From positions 124,001 through 188,000 of the forward strand of contig NZ_JASIRT010000007.1 in the NCBI RefSeq assembly GCF_030063475.1: 64,000 nucleotides of DNA, read 5' to 3'. The position numbers and the translations under genes were made by a program. The first letter of the stretch is position 1. Each line of letters starts with the position of its first letter. This DNA is from Roseomonas sp. E05. Its GTDB lineage: Bacteria; Pseudomonadota; Alphaproteobacteria; Acetobacterales; Acetobacteraceae. The notes beneath the pieces were generated by a model. It searched no databases, was not told the origin of the DNA, and saw only the letters and a list, made by a program, of their open reading frames with translations. Below are positions 1-8,360 of this stretch, in pieces.

Positions 1-966
1 AGCCACGGGCACACCGTGTTCTGCCTCTCCTGGCGCAACCCGACGGCCGAGGACCGCGACATCGGCTTCGAGGATTATCGCCGGCTCGGCGTCATGGCGG
101 CGCTTGAAGCCATCGGCGCCATCCTGCCGCAGCGCAAAGTGCATGCGGTGGGCTACTGCCTGGGTGGCACGCTGCTCTCCGTCGCCGCCGCCGCCATGGC
201 CCGCGCCGGCGACGACCGCCTCGCCTCGATGACGCTGCTCGCCGCGCAGACCGACTTCACCGAGCCCGGCGAACTGCAGCTCTTCATCGACGACAGCGAG
301 GTGGCGCTGCTGGAGGCGATGATGTGGGAGCGCGGCTACCTCGCCGCCGGCCAGATGGCGGGCGCCTTCCAGCTGCTGCGCTCGAACGACCTGATCTGGT
401 CTCGCATGGTGCGCGAGTACCTGATGGGCGAGCGCGCGCCGATGTCCGACCTGATGGCCTGGAACGCCGACGCCACCCGCATGCCCTACCGCATGCATTC
501 CGAATACCTGCGGCACCTGTTCCTGGAGAACAGCCTCGCCTCGGGGCGCCACATGGTGGATGGGCGGCCGGTGGCGATCCAGGACATCCGCGTACCGATC
601 TTCGCCGTCGGCACCGAGTGGGACCACGTCGCGCCCTGGCGCTCGGTGTTCAAGATCCATGCGCTGAGCGACACCGACGTGACCTTCGTGCTGACCAATG
701 GCGGGCACAACGCGGGCATCGTCAGCGAGCCCGGCCATCCGCACCGGCACTACCGCATCGCCCACAAGCGCCACGACGGCCCCTGCATCAGCCCTGAGGA
801 ATGGCTGGAGGCGCATGCGCCGAAGGAGGGCTCCTGGTGGCCGGCCTGGCAGCACTGGCTGGCGCGCCGCTCCGCGCCGGAGCAGGTGGCGGCACCGCCG
901 GCCATGGGCGCGGAAAGCTATCCGCCGCTCGCGCCGGCGCCCGGAACCTACGTGCATCAGCGTTGA
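1..966 (+). CDS. phaC: Class I poly(3-hydroxyalkanoate) synthase, C-terminal part
   Basis: This is the 3' part of a PHA synthase; the reading frame is open from the first base, so the N-terminus lies outside the window. The enzyme polymerises (R)-3-hydroxyacyl-CoA into PHA on cytoplasmic granules. The alpha/beta-hydrolase triad is visible: nucleophile Cys in the lipase-like box GYCLGG (codon 157-159), Asp in EWDHVAPW (622-624) and His in GGHNAGI (706-708). The opening residues HTVFCLSWRNP match the segment shortly before the box in class I synthases. It lies 13 bp before a MaoC-Pta fusion and ackA on the same strand. The family call is firm; the class I assignment is likely. Confidence 0.9.
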   Translation, partial: SHGHTVFCLSWRNPTAEDRDIGFEDYRRLGVMAALEAIGAILPQRKVHAVGYCLGGTLLSVAAAAMARAGDDRLASMTLLAAQTDFTEPGELQLFIDDSEVALLEAMMWERGYLAAGQMAGAFQLLRSNDLIWSRMVREYLMGERAPMSDLMAWNADATRMPYRMHSEYLRHLFLENSLASGRHMVDGRPVAIQDIRVPIFAVGTEWDHVAPWRSVFKIHALSDTDVTFVLTNGGHNAGIVSEPGHPHRHYRIAHKRHDGPCISPEEWLEAHAPKEGSWWPAWQHWLARRSAPEQVAAPPAMGAESYPPLAPAPGTYVHQR

Positions 967-979
967 CGGAACCCCCACC

Positions 980-2395
980 ATGATGGATGCCATGGCGCAG
1001 CCCGTGCTGCGCAACCGGACCTTCGACGCCCTGCAGCTGGGCGAGCGCGCCTCCCTGGTGCGGGTCATCGGGCAGGACGATATCGCTCTCTTCGCCGCCG
1101 TCTCGGGCGACGTGAACCCGGCCCATCTCGACGCCGCCTTTGCCGCCACCGACATGTTCGGTCATGTGGTGGCGCATGGCATGTGGACGGGTGCGCTGGT
1201 CTCCGCCGTGCTCGGCACGCAGCTTCCCGGCCCCGGCACCATCTATCTCGGGCAGGAGATGCGCTTCCTGCGCCCCGTCACGCCGGGCGACACCATCACC
1301 GCAACGGTGCAGGTGCGCGAGAAGCGGCCGGAGAAGCGCATCGTGCTGCTCGACACCACCTGCACCAACCAGAAGGGCGAGCAGGTGCTGAGCGGCACGG
1401 CGACGGTGATCGCCCCCGCCGCCGAGATCGTCTGGCCGCGCACGCCGCTGCCCGAGGTGGTGCTGCAGCGGCACGACCGCTACGAGGAGGTGCTGCGCGC
1501 CGCCCTCGCCTGCCCGCCGCTGCGGATCGCGGTGGCGCATCCCTGCTCGCCAGCGGCGATCCTCGCGGCGCTGGAGGCGCGCGAGGCCGGCCTGGCCGAA
1601 CCGGTGCTGGTCGGGCCCATTGCCAAGATCCGCGCCGCCGCCGAGGCCGCAAAGGCCGATCTCAATGGCGTCACGATCGAGGATGTGCCGCACAGCCATG
1701 CCGCCGCCGCCCGTGCGGTGGCGCTGGCCGCCGAACGCAAGGTCGGCGCGCTGATGAAGGGCAGCCTGCACACGGACGAACTGCTGCAGGCCGTGCTGGC
1801 GCCGGAAGCCGGGCTGCGGACGGAGCGGCGGATCAGCCACGTCTATGTCATGGACATTCCGGCCTATCCCAGGCCGCTGGTGGTGACGGACGCCGCCATC
1901 AACATCGCCCCCACCCTCGAACAGAAACGCGACATCTGCCAGAACGCGGTGGACCTGCTGCACCTGCTGGGCGTCGAGCAGCCGAAGGTGGCCGTGCTGG
2001 CGGCTGTCGAGACGGTGAACCCGAAGATGCAGGCCACGCTCGACGCCGCCGCGCTGACGGTGATGGCGCGGCGCGGCCAGATCCGCGGCGCGCTGGTGGA
2101 CGGGCCGCTGGCTTTCGACAACGCCATCAGCCTGGATGCCGCGCGGATCAAGGAGATCACCTCCCCGGTGGCCGGCCAGGCCGACGTGCTGCTGGTGCCG
2201 GACCTGGAGGCCGGCAACATGCTGGCCAAGCAGCTTCTCTACTTCGCCGGCGCCATCGCCGCCGGGCTGGTGCTGGGCGCGCGGGTGCCGATCATGCTGA
2301 CCAGCCGCTCCGACTCCCTGCGGGTCCGCCTGGCCTCCATGGCGCTGGCGCGGCTGGCGGCCGCCCGGCGCGAGGGTGCGGAGGCCGCGTCATGA
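980..2395 (+). CDS. MaoC-like hydratase / phosphate acetyl(butyryl)transferase fusion
   Basis: A 471-residue two-domain protein. Residues 1 to about 150 form a MaoC/hotdog domain (SGDVNPAHLD, then HGMWTGALVS), the fold of (R)-specific enoyl-CoA hydratases. From about 165 to the end is a phosphotransacetylase domain, which moves acyl groups between CoA and phosphate. ATG at 980 begins the MaoC homology; a long open frame upstream has no homology. The stop overlaps the ackA start by four bases, so the two are probably translationally coupled. With phaC upstream, the trio may link (R)-hydroxyacyl-CoA supply or overflow to acyl-phosphate. The true acyl substrate (acetyl, propionyl or butyryl) cannot be read from sequence. 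Confidence 0.9.
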   Translation: MMDAMAQPVLRNRTFDALQLGERASLVRVIGQDDIALFAAVSGDVNPAHLDAAFAATDMFGHVVAHGMWTGALVSAVLGTQLPGPGTIYLGQEMRFLRPVTPGDTITATVQVREKRPEKRIVLLDTTCTNQKGEQVLSGTATVIAPAAEIVWPRTPLPEVVLQRHDRYEEVLRAALACPPLRIAVAHPCSPAAILAALEAREAGLAEPVLVGPIAKIRAAAEAAKADLNGVTIEDVPHSHAAAARAVALAAERKVGALMKGSLHTDELLQAVLAPEAGLRTERRISHVYVMDIPAYPRPLVVTDAAINIAPTLEQKRDICQNAVDLLHLLGVEQPKVAVLAAVETVNPKMQATLDAAALTVMARRGQIRGALVDGPLAFDNAISLDAARIKEITSPVAGQADVLLVPDLEAGNMLAKQLLYFAGAIAAGLVLGARVPIMLTSRSDSLRVRLASMALARLAAARREGAEAAS

Positions 2396-3591
2396 ACCCG
2401 CCCCTGCTGCTGACCTTCAACGCCGGCTCCGCCACCGTGAAGATCGGCCTCTTCGCCTGGGATGTGCACGGCGCGCGGCGCATCGGCAAGGCGGTGATCG
2501 ATCTGGGCCTGCACCCGCCGCGCCTCACCCTGGACGGTGTCGAGCATGCCGAGATCCGCCTCCATGCAGCCTACAGCGAGGATCTGCACGAAATCCTCGA
2601 TGAGGCGATGCGGCATGTGAGCGCGCATTTGCCGCTTGGCGGGCCGGCCGCCGCCGGTCACCGCGTCGTGCATGGCGGCGACCGCTTCGCCGGTCCGGTG
2701 CGGCTGGACGATGCGGCCCTCACCGCCATCGAGGCGCTGACGCCGCTCGCGCCGCTGCACCAGCCGCGTTGCATCCGGCTGATGCGCGCCATCCGCCGCC
2801 TGCACCCTGCGCTGCCGCAGACCGCTTCCTTCGACACCGCCTTCCACCGCACGCAGAGCGACCTGGTGCGCCGCTTCGCCCTGCCGCGCGCGCTGGAGGC
2901 CGAGGGCATCCGGCGCTACGGCTTCCACGGCCTCTCCTACCGCTTCGTGGCCCGTGAGCTCAGGCGCCGGGCACCGGACATCGCGGAGGGGCGCGTCATC
3001 GTCGCGCATCTCGGCAGCGGCGCCAGCCTTTGCGCGCTTCAGGGCGGGGCGAGCCGGGACACCAGCATGGGCTTCTCCACGCTGGACGGTATTCCGATGA
3101 GCACGCGCTGTGGTGCGCTCGACCCCGGGGTGCTGCTGCACCTGCTGACGCAGCGCGGCCTCTCGCCCCAGGCGGTGGAGCACATGCTCTATCACGAATC
3201 AGGCCTGCTCGGCCTCTCCGGCATCAGCGGCGACAGCCGCGACCTGTTGGCCAGCCCAGCCCCCGAGGCGCGCGCTGCGCTGGAGCTGTTCTGCTTCCGC
3301 ATCGCGCGGGAAGTGGCGGCGCTGGCGAACACCATTGGCGGCCTGGAGGCGCTGGTCTTCACCGCCGGCATCGGCGAGCACCAGCCGGCGATCCGTGCCG
3401 GCGTCTGCGCGCATCTCGGCTGGCTCGGCCTGCGGCTGGACGCGGCGGCGAATGCCGCGGGGCGGCTGCGCCTTGAGGCTTCGGACAGCGACGTGGCCGT
3501 GCTGACGCTGGCGACCGACGAGGAGCAGATCATCGCCGACGAGGCGGTGGAAATGCTGGCACGGGAAGGTGCGCAGCCGGTGTCGCGCTGA
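2392..3591 (+). CDS. ackA: Acetate/propionate kinase
   Basis: A 399-residue member of the acetokinase family, which interconverts acyl-phosphate plus ADP and the free acid plus ATP in the cytoplasm. Visible motifs are the N-terminal phosphate loop NAGSATVKIGLF, GHRVVHGGDRF, the second signature YGFHGLSYRFVA, the adenosine-binding HLGSGAS (usually HLGNGAS) and FTAGIGEHQ. Length is normal for the family. The ATG lies inside the stop codon of the preceding transferase gene (ATGA). The gene ends ten bases before a dispersed hairpin repeat that probably terminates the phaC-pta-ackA transcript. Substrate preference among short acyl-phosphates is not known. Confidence 0.93.
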   Translation: MNPPLLLTFNAGSATVKIGLFAWDVHGARRIGKAVIDLGLHPPRLTLDGVEHAEIRLHAAYSEDLHEILDEAMRHVSAHLPLGGPAAAGHRVVHGGDRFAGPVRLDDAALTAIEALTPLAPLHQPRCIRLMRAIRRLHPALPQTASFDTAFHRTQSDLVRRFALPRALEAEGIRRYGFHGLSYRFVARELRRRAPDIAEGRVIVAHLGSGASLCALQGGASRDTSMGFSTLDGIPMSTRCGALDPGVLLHLLTQRGLSPQAVEHMLYHESGLLGLSGISGDSRDLLASPAPEARAALELFCFRIAREVAALANTIGGLEALVFTAGIGEHQPAIRAGVCAHLGWLGLRLDAAANAAGRLRLEASDSDVAVLTLATDEEQIIADEAVEMLAREGAQPVSR

Positions 3592-3600
3592 AAAAAGAAA

Positions 3601-3690
3601 GGCGGGGGAAGGAATTCCCCCGAACCCCCATCTTCTTTTTACCAGTTTTGGGCTGCGCTTTCCGTTGGGGCGGAACTCATTCCCCCGGCC
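3601..3690. repeat. Dispersed hairpin repeat, copy A (probable terminator)
   Basis: It lies between the convergent ackA and the FAD oxidoreductase. The left arm at 3603-3622 is CGGGGGAA-GGAA-TTCCCCCG, an 8-bp stem with a GGAA loop, followed by ACCCCCATCTTCTTTTT, a T-rich tract. A decayed inverted partner remains at 3678-3690 (CATTCCCCCGGCC). The same design occurs at four other places in the window. Confidence 0.85.
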
Positions 3691-3693
3691 TTG

Positions 3694-4983
3694 CTAGAGG
3701 GAGTGCTTCGCATAGGTTGCGCTACCGTCCGTGAAGCGCGACAGGCGGAATGGCGACAGGTCGAGCATCGGCCGCCCCTGCATGACCCAGGCAGCCATCT
3801 GTCGTCCCACCGAGGGGCCGAGGGCGAAGCCGTGCCCGGAGAAGCCGGCGGCGATGTAGAGATCACGCTCCGGCCAGGGCCGGTCCATGATCGGGATGAC
3901 ATCCGGCGTCAGGTCGATGCGGCCGGCCCAGGCCGTATCCAGCGGCAATTCGCCGAGATGCGGAAAGAGCGCGCGGAAGGCGCGCAGGTTGTGCGTGACC
4001 TTGCGACGGTTGGGCGGCGGCTCCGGCGCGGCGCCGCTGCCGGTGGCGCGCAACTGCGCCGTGAATTCCCGCCCCAGGCTGAGCCGCAGCAGGCGCCAGT
4101 TGCGCCGGTAGGCCGGCAGGAAATGCCTGACATGGCGGAAGGAGTTCGGCGTGATGTCGTAGTCGCCGCCGACACCGCGATAGCCGTTGCCGATGACGAA
4201 GCTGCCGTCCGGCCGGGGACGGTAGGCCACCTTCGGCCCCCACATCGCCAGCCGCGTGAAAGGCGCCGCCGCCACGGTGCGGGCCACGGTGGAACGCACC
4301 ACCTGCACCGGCATGGCCAGCCCCAGCCGCCGCCCGAGCGCGGCGGCGCCAACGCCATTGGCCAGCAGCACCACGCCGGCGCGATGCAGCCCGTCGGCGG
4401 TCACCACGCCCTCCACCGCGCCGCCCCGCAGGCTCACCTCCAGCACCGGCCGGCGCGTGTGGAAGCGCACGCCCGCCTCCCGCGCAGCCCTGGCGATGGT
4501 GGCGGTGGCCAGCGCAGGCTCCGCATAGCCGTCACCGTCGGTCAGCAGGGCGCCGCGCCAGGGGCCGGCGAGTTGCGGCAGCTTCTCGCGCAGCGCGGCC
4601 GCCGAGAGGATGCGGGTGCGCAGGCCGAAGCCGCTGGCGTCATGGTGCGCGGCGACGATCCGCGCCTCGTCGTCGGGCGTCTCGGCGGGGGTGAGGATGC
4701 CGCCCGTCTCGAAGCCGGTGGCGGCGGCGCCATATTGCGCCGTCAGTTCCTGCCACAGGGTGTTGGCTTCGGCCGCCAGCGGCAGCTCGGCGGGATGCCG
4801 GCCCTGCTGGCGCACGAAGCCCCAGGCGCGGGAGGACTGCTCACGGCCCGGCTCGTCGCGCTCGAACAACGCGACGCGCAGGCCCTGGCGCGCCAGTTCC
4901 AGTGCGGTGGAACACCCGACGATGCCACCGCCGACAATGGCGATGTCAGCGGCATCCGGCGCCGCGAGGCTGGGCGAGGTCAT
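3694..4983 (-). CDS. FAD-dependent oxidoreductase of the DAO family
   Basis: A 429-residue D-amino acid oxidase-like (DAO) flavoprotein. The N-terminus has the Rossmann motif IAIVGGGIVGCSTALELARQG (about residues 14-34), followed by FERDEPGREQSSRA, in which acidic residues bind the ADP-ribose. The C-terminus has the typical FAD segment YIAAGFSGHGFALGPSVGRQMA. Family members oxidise amino acids, sarcosine-type secondary amines or glycine derivatives. It is followed 25 bp upstream by a GntR/FCD regulator on the same strand, and both diverge from an ABC importer plus LLM monooxygenase. A role in oxidising an imported amine or amino acid is inferred; the substrate is unknown. Confidence 0.85.
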   Translation of the reverse strand: MTSPSLAAPDAADIAIVGGGIVGCSTALELARQGLRVALFERDEPGREQSSRAWGFVRQQGRHPAELPLAAEANTLWQELTAQYGAAATGFETGGILTPAETPDDEARIVAAHHDASGFGLRTRILSAAALREKLPQLAGPWRGALLTDGDGYAEPALATATIARAAREAGVRFHTRRPVLEVSLRGGAVEGVVTADGLHRAGVVLLANGVGAAALGRRLGLAMPVQVVRSTVARTVAAAPFTRLAMWGPKVAYRPRPDGSFVIGNGYRGVGGDYDITPNSFRHVRHFLPAYRRNWRLLRLSLGREFTAQLRATGSGAAPEPPPNRRKVTHNLRAFRALFPHLGELPLDTAWAGRIDLTPDVIPIMDRPWPERDLYIAAGFSGHGFALGPSVGRQMAAWVMQGRPMLDLSPFRLSRFTDGSATYAKHSL

Positions 4984-5008
4984 GCGGGGCGGGTTCCTTG
5001 CAGAAGGC

Positions 5009-5662
5009 TCAGGCAGGTGGCCGCAGCGCGATGACGCTGCGGATGTGGTAGCGCATCTCGGCGGCGGCGATGGTGGCGTCGCGCCGTTCCATGGCGTTGG
5101 CGATGCGCCCGTGCTCGGCGATGACGCGGCCGGTCCAGTGCGGGCGGCGCTGCTCCATGCCGCGCACCAGGCAGGCCTTGTCGCGCAGGGTCTCGAGCTG
5201 GCGCAGCAGGGCCGTATTGCCCGCCGCCTCGCCGATGCGCAGATGGAACTCGCCGTCCAGGCTGTTGAAGGCGTCGAAATCCTCGCACCGCAGGGCCTCC
5301 TCCTGCGCGGCGATCAGCGCCTTCAGCGCATCCGTGCAGCCCGGCTCGCGCGCCACCGCCAGTTCCACGGCCATGCATTCCAGCGCCTCGCGCAGCTCGC
5401 ACAGCTCGCGCACCTCGGTCTCGGTCAGGCGGATGACGCGGTAGAAGCGGCCGAAGCGCTCGACCAGCCCGTCCCGCAGCAGGCGCTGCAGGGCCTCCCG
5501 CACCGGCGTGCGGCTGACGCCGAAGCGCTGACCGAGCGCCACCTCCTGCAGCTGCGTCCCCGGCGACAGGCGCAGCGAGGTGATCTCGGCCTTCATGCGG
5601 GCGTAGAGGTCCGGGCTCCGCGATGGCGGCGCGTCGGGGCGGGAGGAAGCGTCGTCAGCCAT
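5009..5662 (-). CDS. GntR family (FCD subgroup) transcriptional regulator
   Basis: A 217-residue regulator. The winged helix-turn-helix lies at about residues 20-85, with the GntR hallmark VSRTPVREALQRLLRDGLVE. The C-terminal all-helical FCD domain (about 90-210) has DGEFHLRIGEAAGN and a late histidine in EHGRIANAME, residues that in this family often bind a metal and a carboxylate ligand. It is divergent from the ABC importer, with a 166-bp gap holding two copies of GTATRCTGAAAT that are good candidates for its operators. It probably represses the importer/monooxygenase operon and the oxidoreductase gene until an organic acid or amino acid is bound. Confidence 0.88.
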   Translation of the reverse strand: MADDASSRPDAPPSRSPDLYARMKAEITSLRLSPGTQLQEVALGQRFGVSRTPVREALQRLLRDGLVERFGRFYRVIRLTETEVRELCELREALECMAVELAVAREPGCTDALKALIAAQEEALRCEDFDAFNSLDGEFHLRIGEAAGNTALLRQLETLRDKACLVRGMEQRRPHWTGRVIAEHGRIANAMERRDATIAAAEMRYHIRSVIALRPPA

Positions 5663-5678
5663 GGCCCGGGCGCCGTTC

Positions 5679-5694
5679 GGTATGCTGAAATGTC
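5679..5694. promoter_or_regulatory. Candidate GntR operator, site 1
   Basis: Contains GTATGCTGAAAT (5680-5691), 17 bases upstream of the regulator start. It differs by one base from site 2 in the same intergenic region. FCD-type GntR proteins typically bind short sites with a GTATAC-like core. Assignment is inferred from position and repetition. Confidence 0.45.
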
Positions 5695-5783
5695 AGGCAG
5701 CGGGGCATCAAAGGGGAGGCATCTCCGATTTCCAGGGCGATTTTGCTGGAATTTCGACGCTTGCGCCAGATCGCCGCCTTGGA

Positions 5784-5798
5784 TGTATACTGAAATCC
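5784..5798. promoter_or_regulatory. Candidate GntR operator, site 2
   Basis: Contains GTATACTGAAAT (5785-5796) with a perfect GTATAC palindrome, 33 bases upstream of the substrate-binding protein start. Repeats site 1 with one change, 105 bases away (about ten helical turns), a spacing that would allow looping between the two sites. Confidence 0.5.
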
Positions 5799-5828
5799 GA
5801 AACACGAACAATCTGGCGGGGGCTTCAC

Positions 5829-7394
5829 ATGATCGGGTCATCGCGTGGCGCTGGGCTGTCCCGGCGCGGCATCCTGGCGGCCGGTGCGGGCTTCGGAACG
5901 GCCGCACTCGGCTGGCCGCGCGGCGCGGCGCTGGCCGCCCCCGCCACCCTGCGTGCCGCCATCACCGGCTACAACGTCGTCAACACGCTCGACCCGGCCA
6001 AGGCGGCGCTGATCCCCGAGTTCTACGTGATCTGGGGTCTCTACAACGGCCTGCTGAAGCTGGACGCGCAGATGCGCCCGGTGCCGGATCTCGCCGAAAG
6101 CTTCAAGGCCGGGGAGGACGGCGCACTGGAGTTCCGCCTGCGCCAGGGCGTCAAGTTCCACGACGGCAGCACGCTGACCGCGGACGACGTGAAGTTCACC
6201 CTCGAGCGGCTGATGGACGAGAAGACGCAGTCGCCCAACCGCAGCAAGGTCTCCGCCATCGACACCATCGATGTGCCGGACCCGCTGACCGTGCGGCTGC
6301 GCACCAAGGCACCCTTCGCGCCGCTGCTGACCTTCCTGAGCAATGCCCGCACCGGCACGCAGATCCTGCCGCGGGGCGCCGTCACCGCCGATCCGGAGGG
6401 CTTCGGCCGCAAGCCGGTGGGCACCGGCGCCTATAGGCTGCGGGAGTGGCAGCCGAACCAGGCACTGAAGCTCGCCGCCTTCGCCGGCTCCTTCGATGGC
6501 CGCGCGGACCGCATCCCCGAGGTGGAGATCCCGCTGATCGCCGAGGAGACCAGCGGCGTGACCGCCCTGCTCGGCAGGCAGGTGGACCTGACCAGCACCG
6601 CACCCTTCGCCGACATCCCGAACCTGGAGAAGCGGTCTGAGGTCAAGGTCCTGAAGCAGCCGGGACTGAACACCCGCTTCCTCTCGCTGAACAACCGCAA
6701 GCCGCCTTTCGACGACGTGCATTTCCGCCGCTCCGTCTCGCTCGCCATCAACCGCGACGTGCTGGTGCGCATCGTGCTGTTCGGCGAGGGCGTGGCGACG
6801 CCGGGGCTGATCCCGCCCTCGCTCACCGCCTCCTACGACCCGGCGCCGAAGCCGCTCTCCAGCTTCAACGCCCAGCGCGCGAAGGAGGAGCTGGCGAAGT
6901 CCAAGTACGGGCCGGGCACCAAGGGTACCATCCTGACCTGGGGCTCCGGCTGGTGGAAGCGAATCGGCGAGGTGGTGGCCGCGCAGGTGAACCAGGTGCT
7001 CGGCACCCAGCTCAGCGTCGAGGTGACGGAGGCGAACACCGTCTTCGCCCGCATCCGCAGCGGCGACTATCAGGCGGGCACCTGGGGCTGGCTCGGCATG
7101 ATCGACCCGGACGAGTACTCCTACGACCTGCTGCACAGCGAAGGCTGGCGCAACTTCGCCGGCTACAGCAACCCGAAGCTGGATGAGTTGCTGGTGAAGG
7201 CCCGGCGCGAGCTGGACCCGGCCAAGCGCGGCGCGATGTATCGCGAGAGCGAGCATCTCTGGATCGAGGACATGCCGGTGATCCCGCTGTTCTGCTCCAA
7301 CATCCACAACCTGCTGGCGGCCAACGTCAAAGGCTTCACCCAGCTCCCCTATTCCAACTTCGGCGACCAGTTCGGGTCGATCACGATCGGATAA
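5829..7394 (+). CDS. ABC transporter substrate-binding protein, peptide/nickel type (SBP family 5)
   Basis: A 521-residue periplasmic binding protein. ATG at 5829 gives a Tat-like signal peptide with LSRRGILAAG (twin arginine) and a hydrophobic stretch ending near ALAAPAT. The mature part has the family 5 layout: DPAKAALIPEFYVIWGLYNGL, then FRLRQGVKFHDGSTLTADDV, the classic signature of DppA/OppA-like proteins. It captures a solute, which may be a peptide, opine or other organic compound, for the two permeases encoded next. It is the first gene of a six-gene operon ending in an LLM monooxygenase. The family call is secure; the ligand is unknown. Confidence 0.92.
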   Translation: MIGSSRGAGLSRRGILAAGAGFGTAALGWPRGAALAAPATLRAAITGYNVVNTLDPAKAALIPEFYVIWGLYNGLLKLDAQMRPVPDLAESFKAGEDGALEFRLRQGVKFHDGSTLTADDVKFTLERLMDEKTQSPNRSKVSAIDTIDVPDPLTVRLRTKAPFAPLLTFLSNARTGTQILPRGAVTADPEGFGRKPVGTGAYRLREWQPNQALKLAAFAGSFDGRADRIPEVEIPLIAEETSGVTALLGRQVDLTSTAPFADIPNLEKRSEVKVLKQPGLNTRFLSLNNRKPPFDDVHFRRSVSLAINRDVLVRIVLFGEGVATPGLIPPSLTASYDPAPKPLSSFNAQRAKEELAKSKYGPGTKGTILTWGSGWWKRIGEVVAAQVNQVLGTQLSVEVTEANTVFARIRSGDYQAGTWGWLGMIDPDEYSYDLLHSEGWRNFAGYSNPKLDELLVKARRELDPAKRGAMYRESEHLWIEDMPVIPLFCSNIHNLLAANVKGFTQLPYSNFGDQFGSITIG

Positions 7395-7400
7395 GCCGCC

Positions 7401-8360
7401 TTGTCGTCACCGGCCCTGCGCAGGGCGCTCCGCCGCACCGGCATCCTGCTGCTGACCGTCCTGGCGGGCGCGCTGGCGGTGTTCTTCGCCATGAAGGCGA
7501 CGCCTGGCGACCCGGCGCTCGCCGCCCTTGGCGAGAACGCCCGGCCCGAGCTGGTGGAAGCCTTCCGCCGCACCCATGGCCTGGACCGTCCGCTGCCGGT
7601 GCAGTTCCTGGCCTGGATCGGCGGTGCGGTGCAGGGCGATTTCGGCCGCTCGCTGACCCTGGCGGGCGGGGTGCCGGTGGGCGAGCTGATCGCCAGCCGG
7701 CTACCGGTGACGGCCTTCATCGGCCTCTATGCACTGGTGCTGGCAGCAACGATCTCGCTGGTGGTCGGCACGGTCGCGGCCTTGCAGCGCGGCAAGGCGC
7801 TGGACACGGTGATGACCTCCTTCGCCGTGCTCGGCGTCTCCATGCCGGATTTCTGGCTGGGCTATGTGCTGGTCTTCTTCCTGGCGCTGAATTTCCCGAT
7901 CTTTCCCTCCTATGGCTTCACCGCGCCGGCAGATTCTCTCACGGGCGCGCTGCTCTCCGGCTTCCTGCCGGCGCTGGCCATCGCGGCGCCGATGGCGGCT
8001 GTCTTCTCGCGGGTGCTGCGCGCCGCGCTGCTGGAGGTGATGCACCGGCCCTATGTGCAGGTGGCGCGCTCGCTCGGCCATTCCGGCCCCTTCGTCTTCC
8101 TGCACACCATCCTGCGCAACGCGCTGATCCCCTATGTCACCATCATTGGCCTGCAGGTGCGCTACCTGCTCGGCGGCGTGGTGGTGATCGAGCGCGTCTT
8201 CGGCATTCCGGGCCTCGGCTCGCTGATGGTGGATGCCGCCTTCGGGCGCGACTACCCGGTGATCCAGGCCTGCGCGCTCACCTTTCTCGTCGTCGTGCTG
8301 CTGACCAACCTGCTGGTGGATTTCCTCTGCATGCGCCTCGATCCCAAGGCGCGCGCCTGA
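7401..8360 (+). CDS. ABC transporter permease, DppB type
   Basis: A 319-residue inner-membrane permease beginning with TTG at 7401, six bases after the binding-protein stop. It has about six transmembrane segments; the first is ILLLTVLAGALAVFFAM. The family landmark ATPGDPA follows, and the coupling loop is EVMHRPYVQVARSLGHSG, the EAA motif that contacts the ATPases. A later in-frame start would cut into the first membrane segment, so the TTG is preferred. The stop overlaps the start of the next permease by one base. It forms the heterodimeric channel with the DppC-type partner. Confidence 0.9.
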   Translation: MSSPALRRALRRTGILLLTVLAGALAVFFAMKATPGDPALAALGENARPELVEAFRRTHGLDRPLPVQFLAWIGGAVQGDFGRSLTLAGGVPVGELIASRLPVTAFIGLYALVLAATISLVVGTVAALQRGKALDTVMTSFAVLGVSMPDFWLGYVLVFFLALNFPIFPSYGFTAPADSLTGALLSGFLPALAIAAPMAAVFSRVLRAALLEVMHRPYVQVARSLGHSGPFVFLHTILRNALIPYVTIIGLQVRYLLGGVVVIERVFGIPGLGSLMVDAAFGRDYPVIQACALTFLVVVLLTNLLVDFLCMRLDPKARA

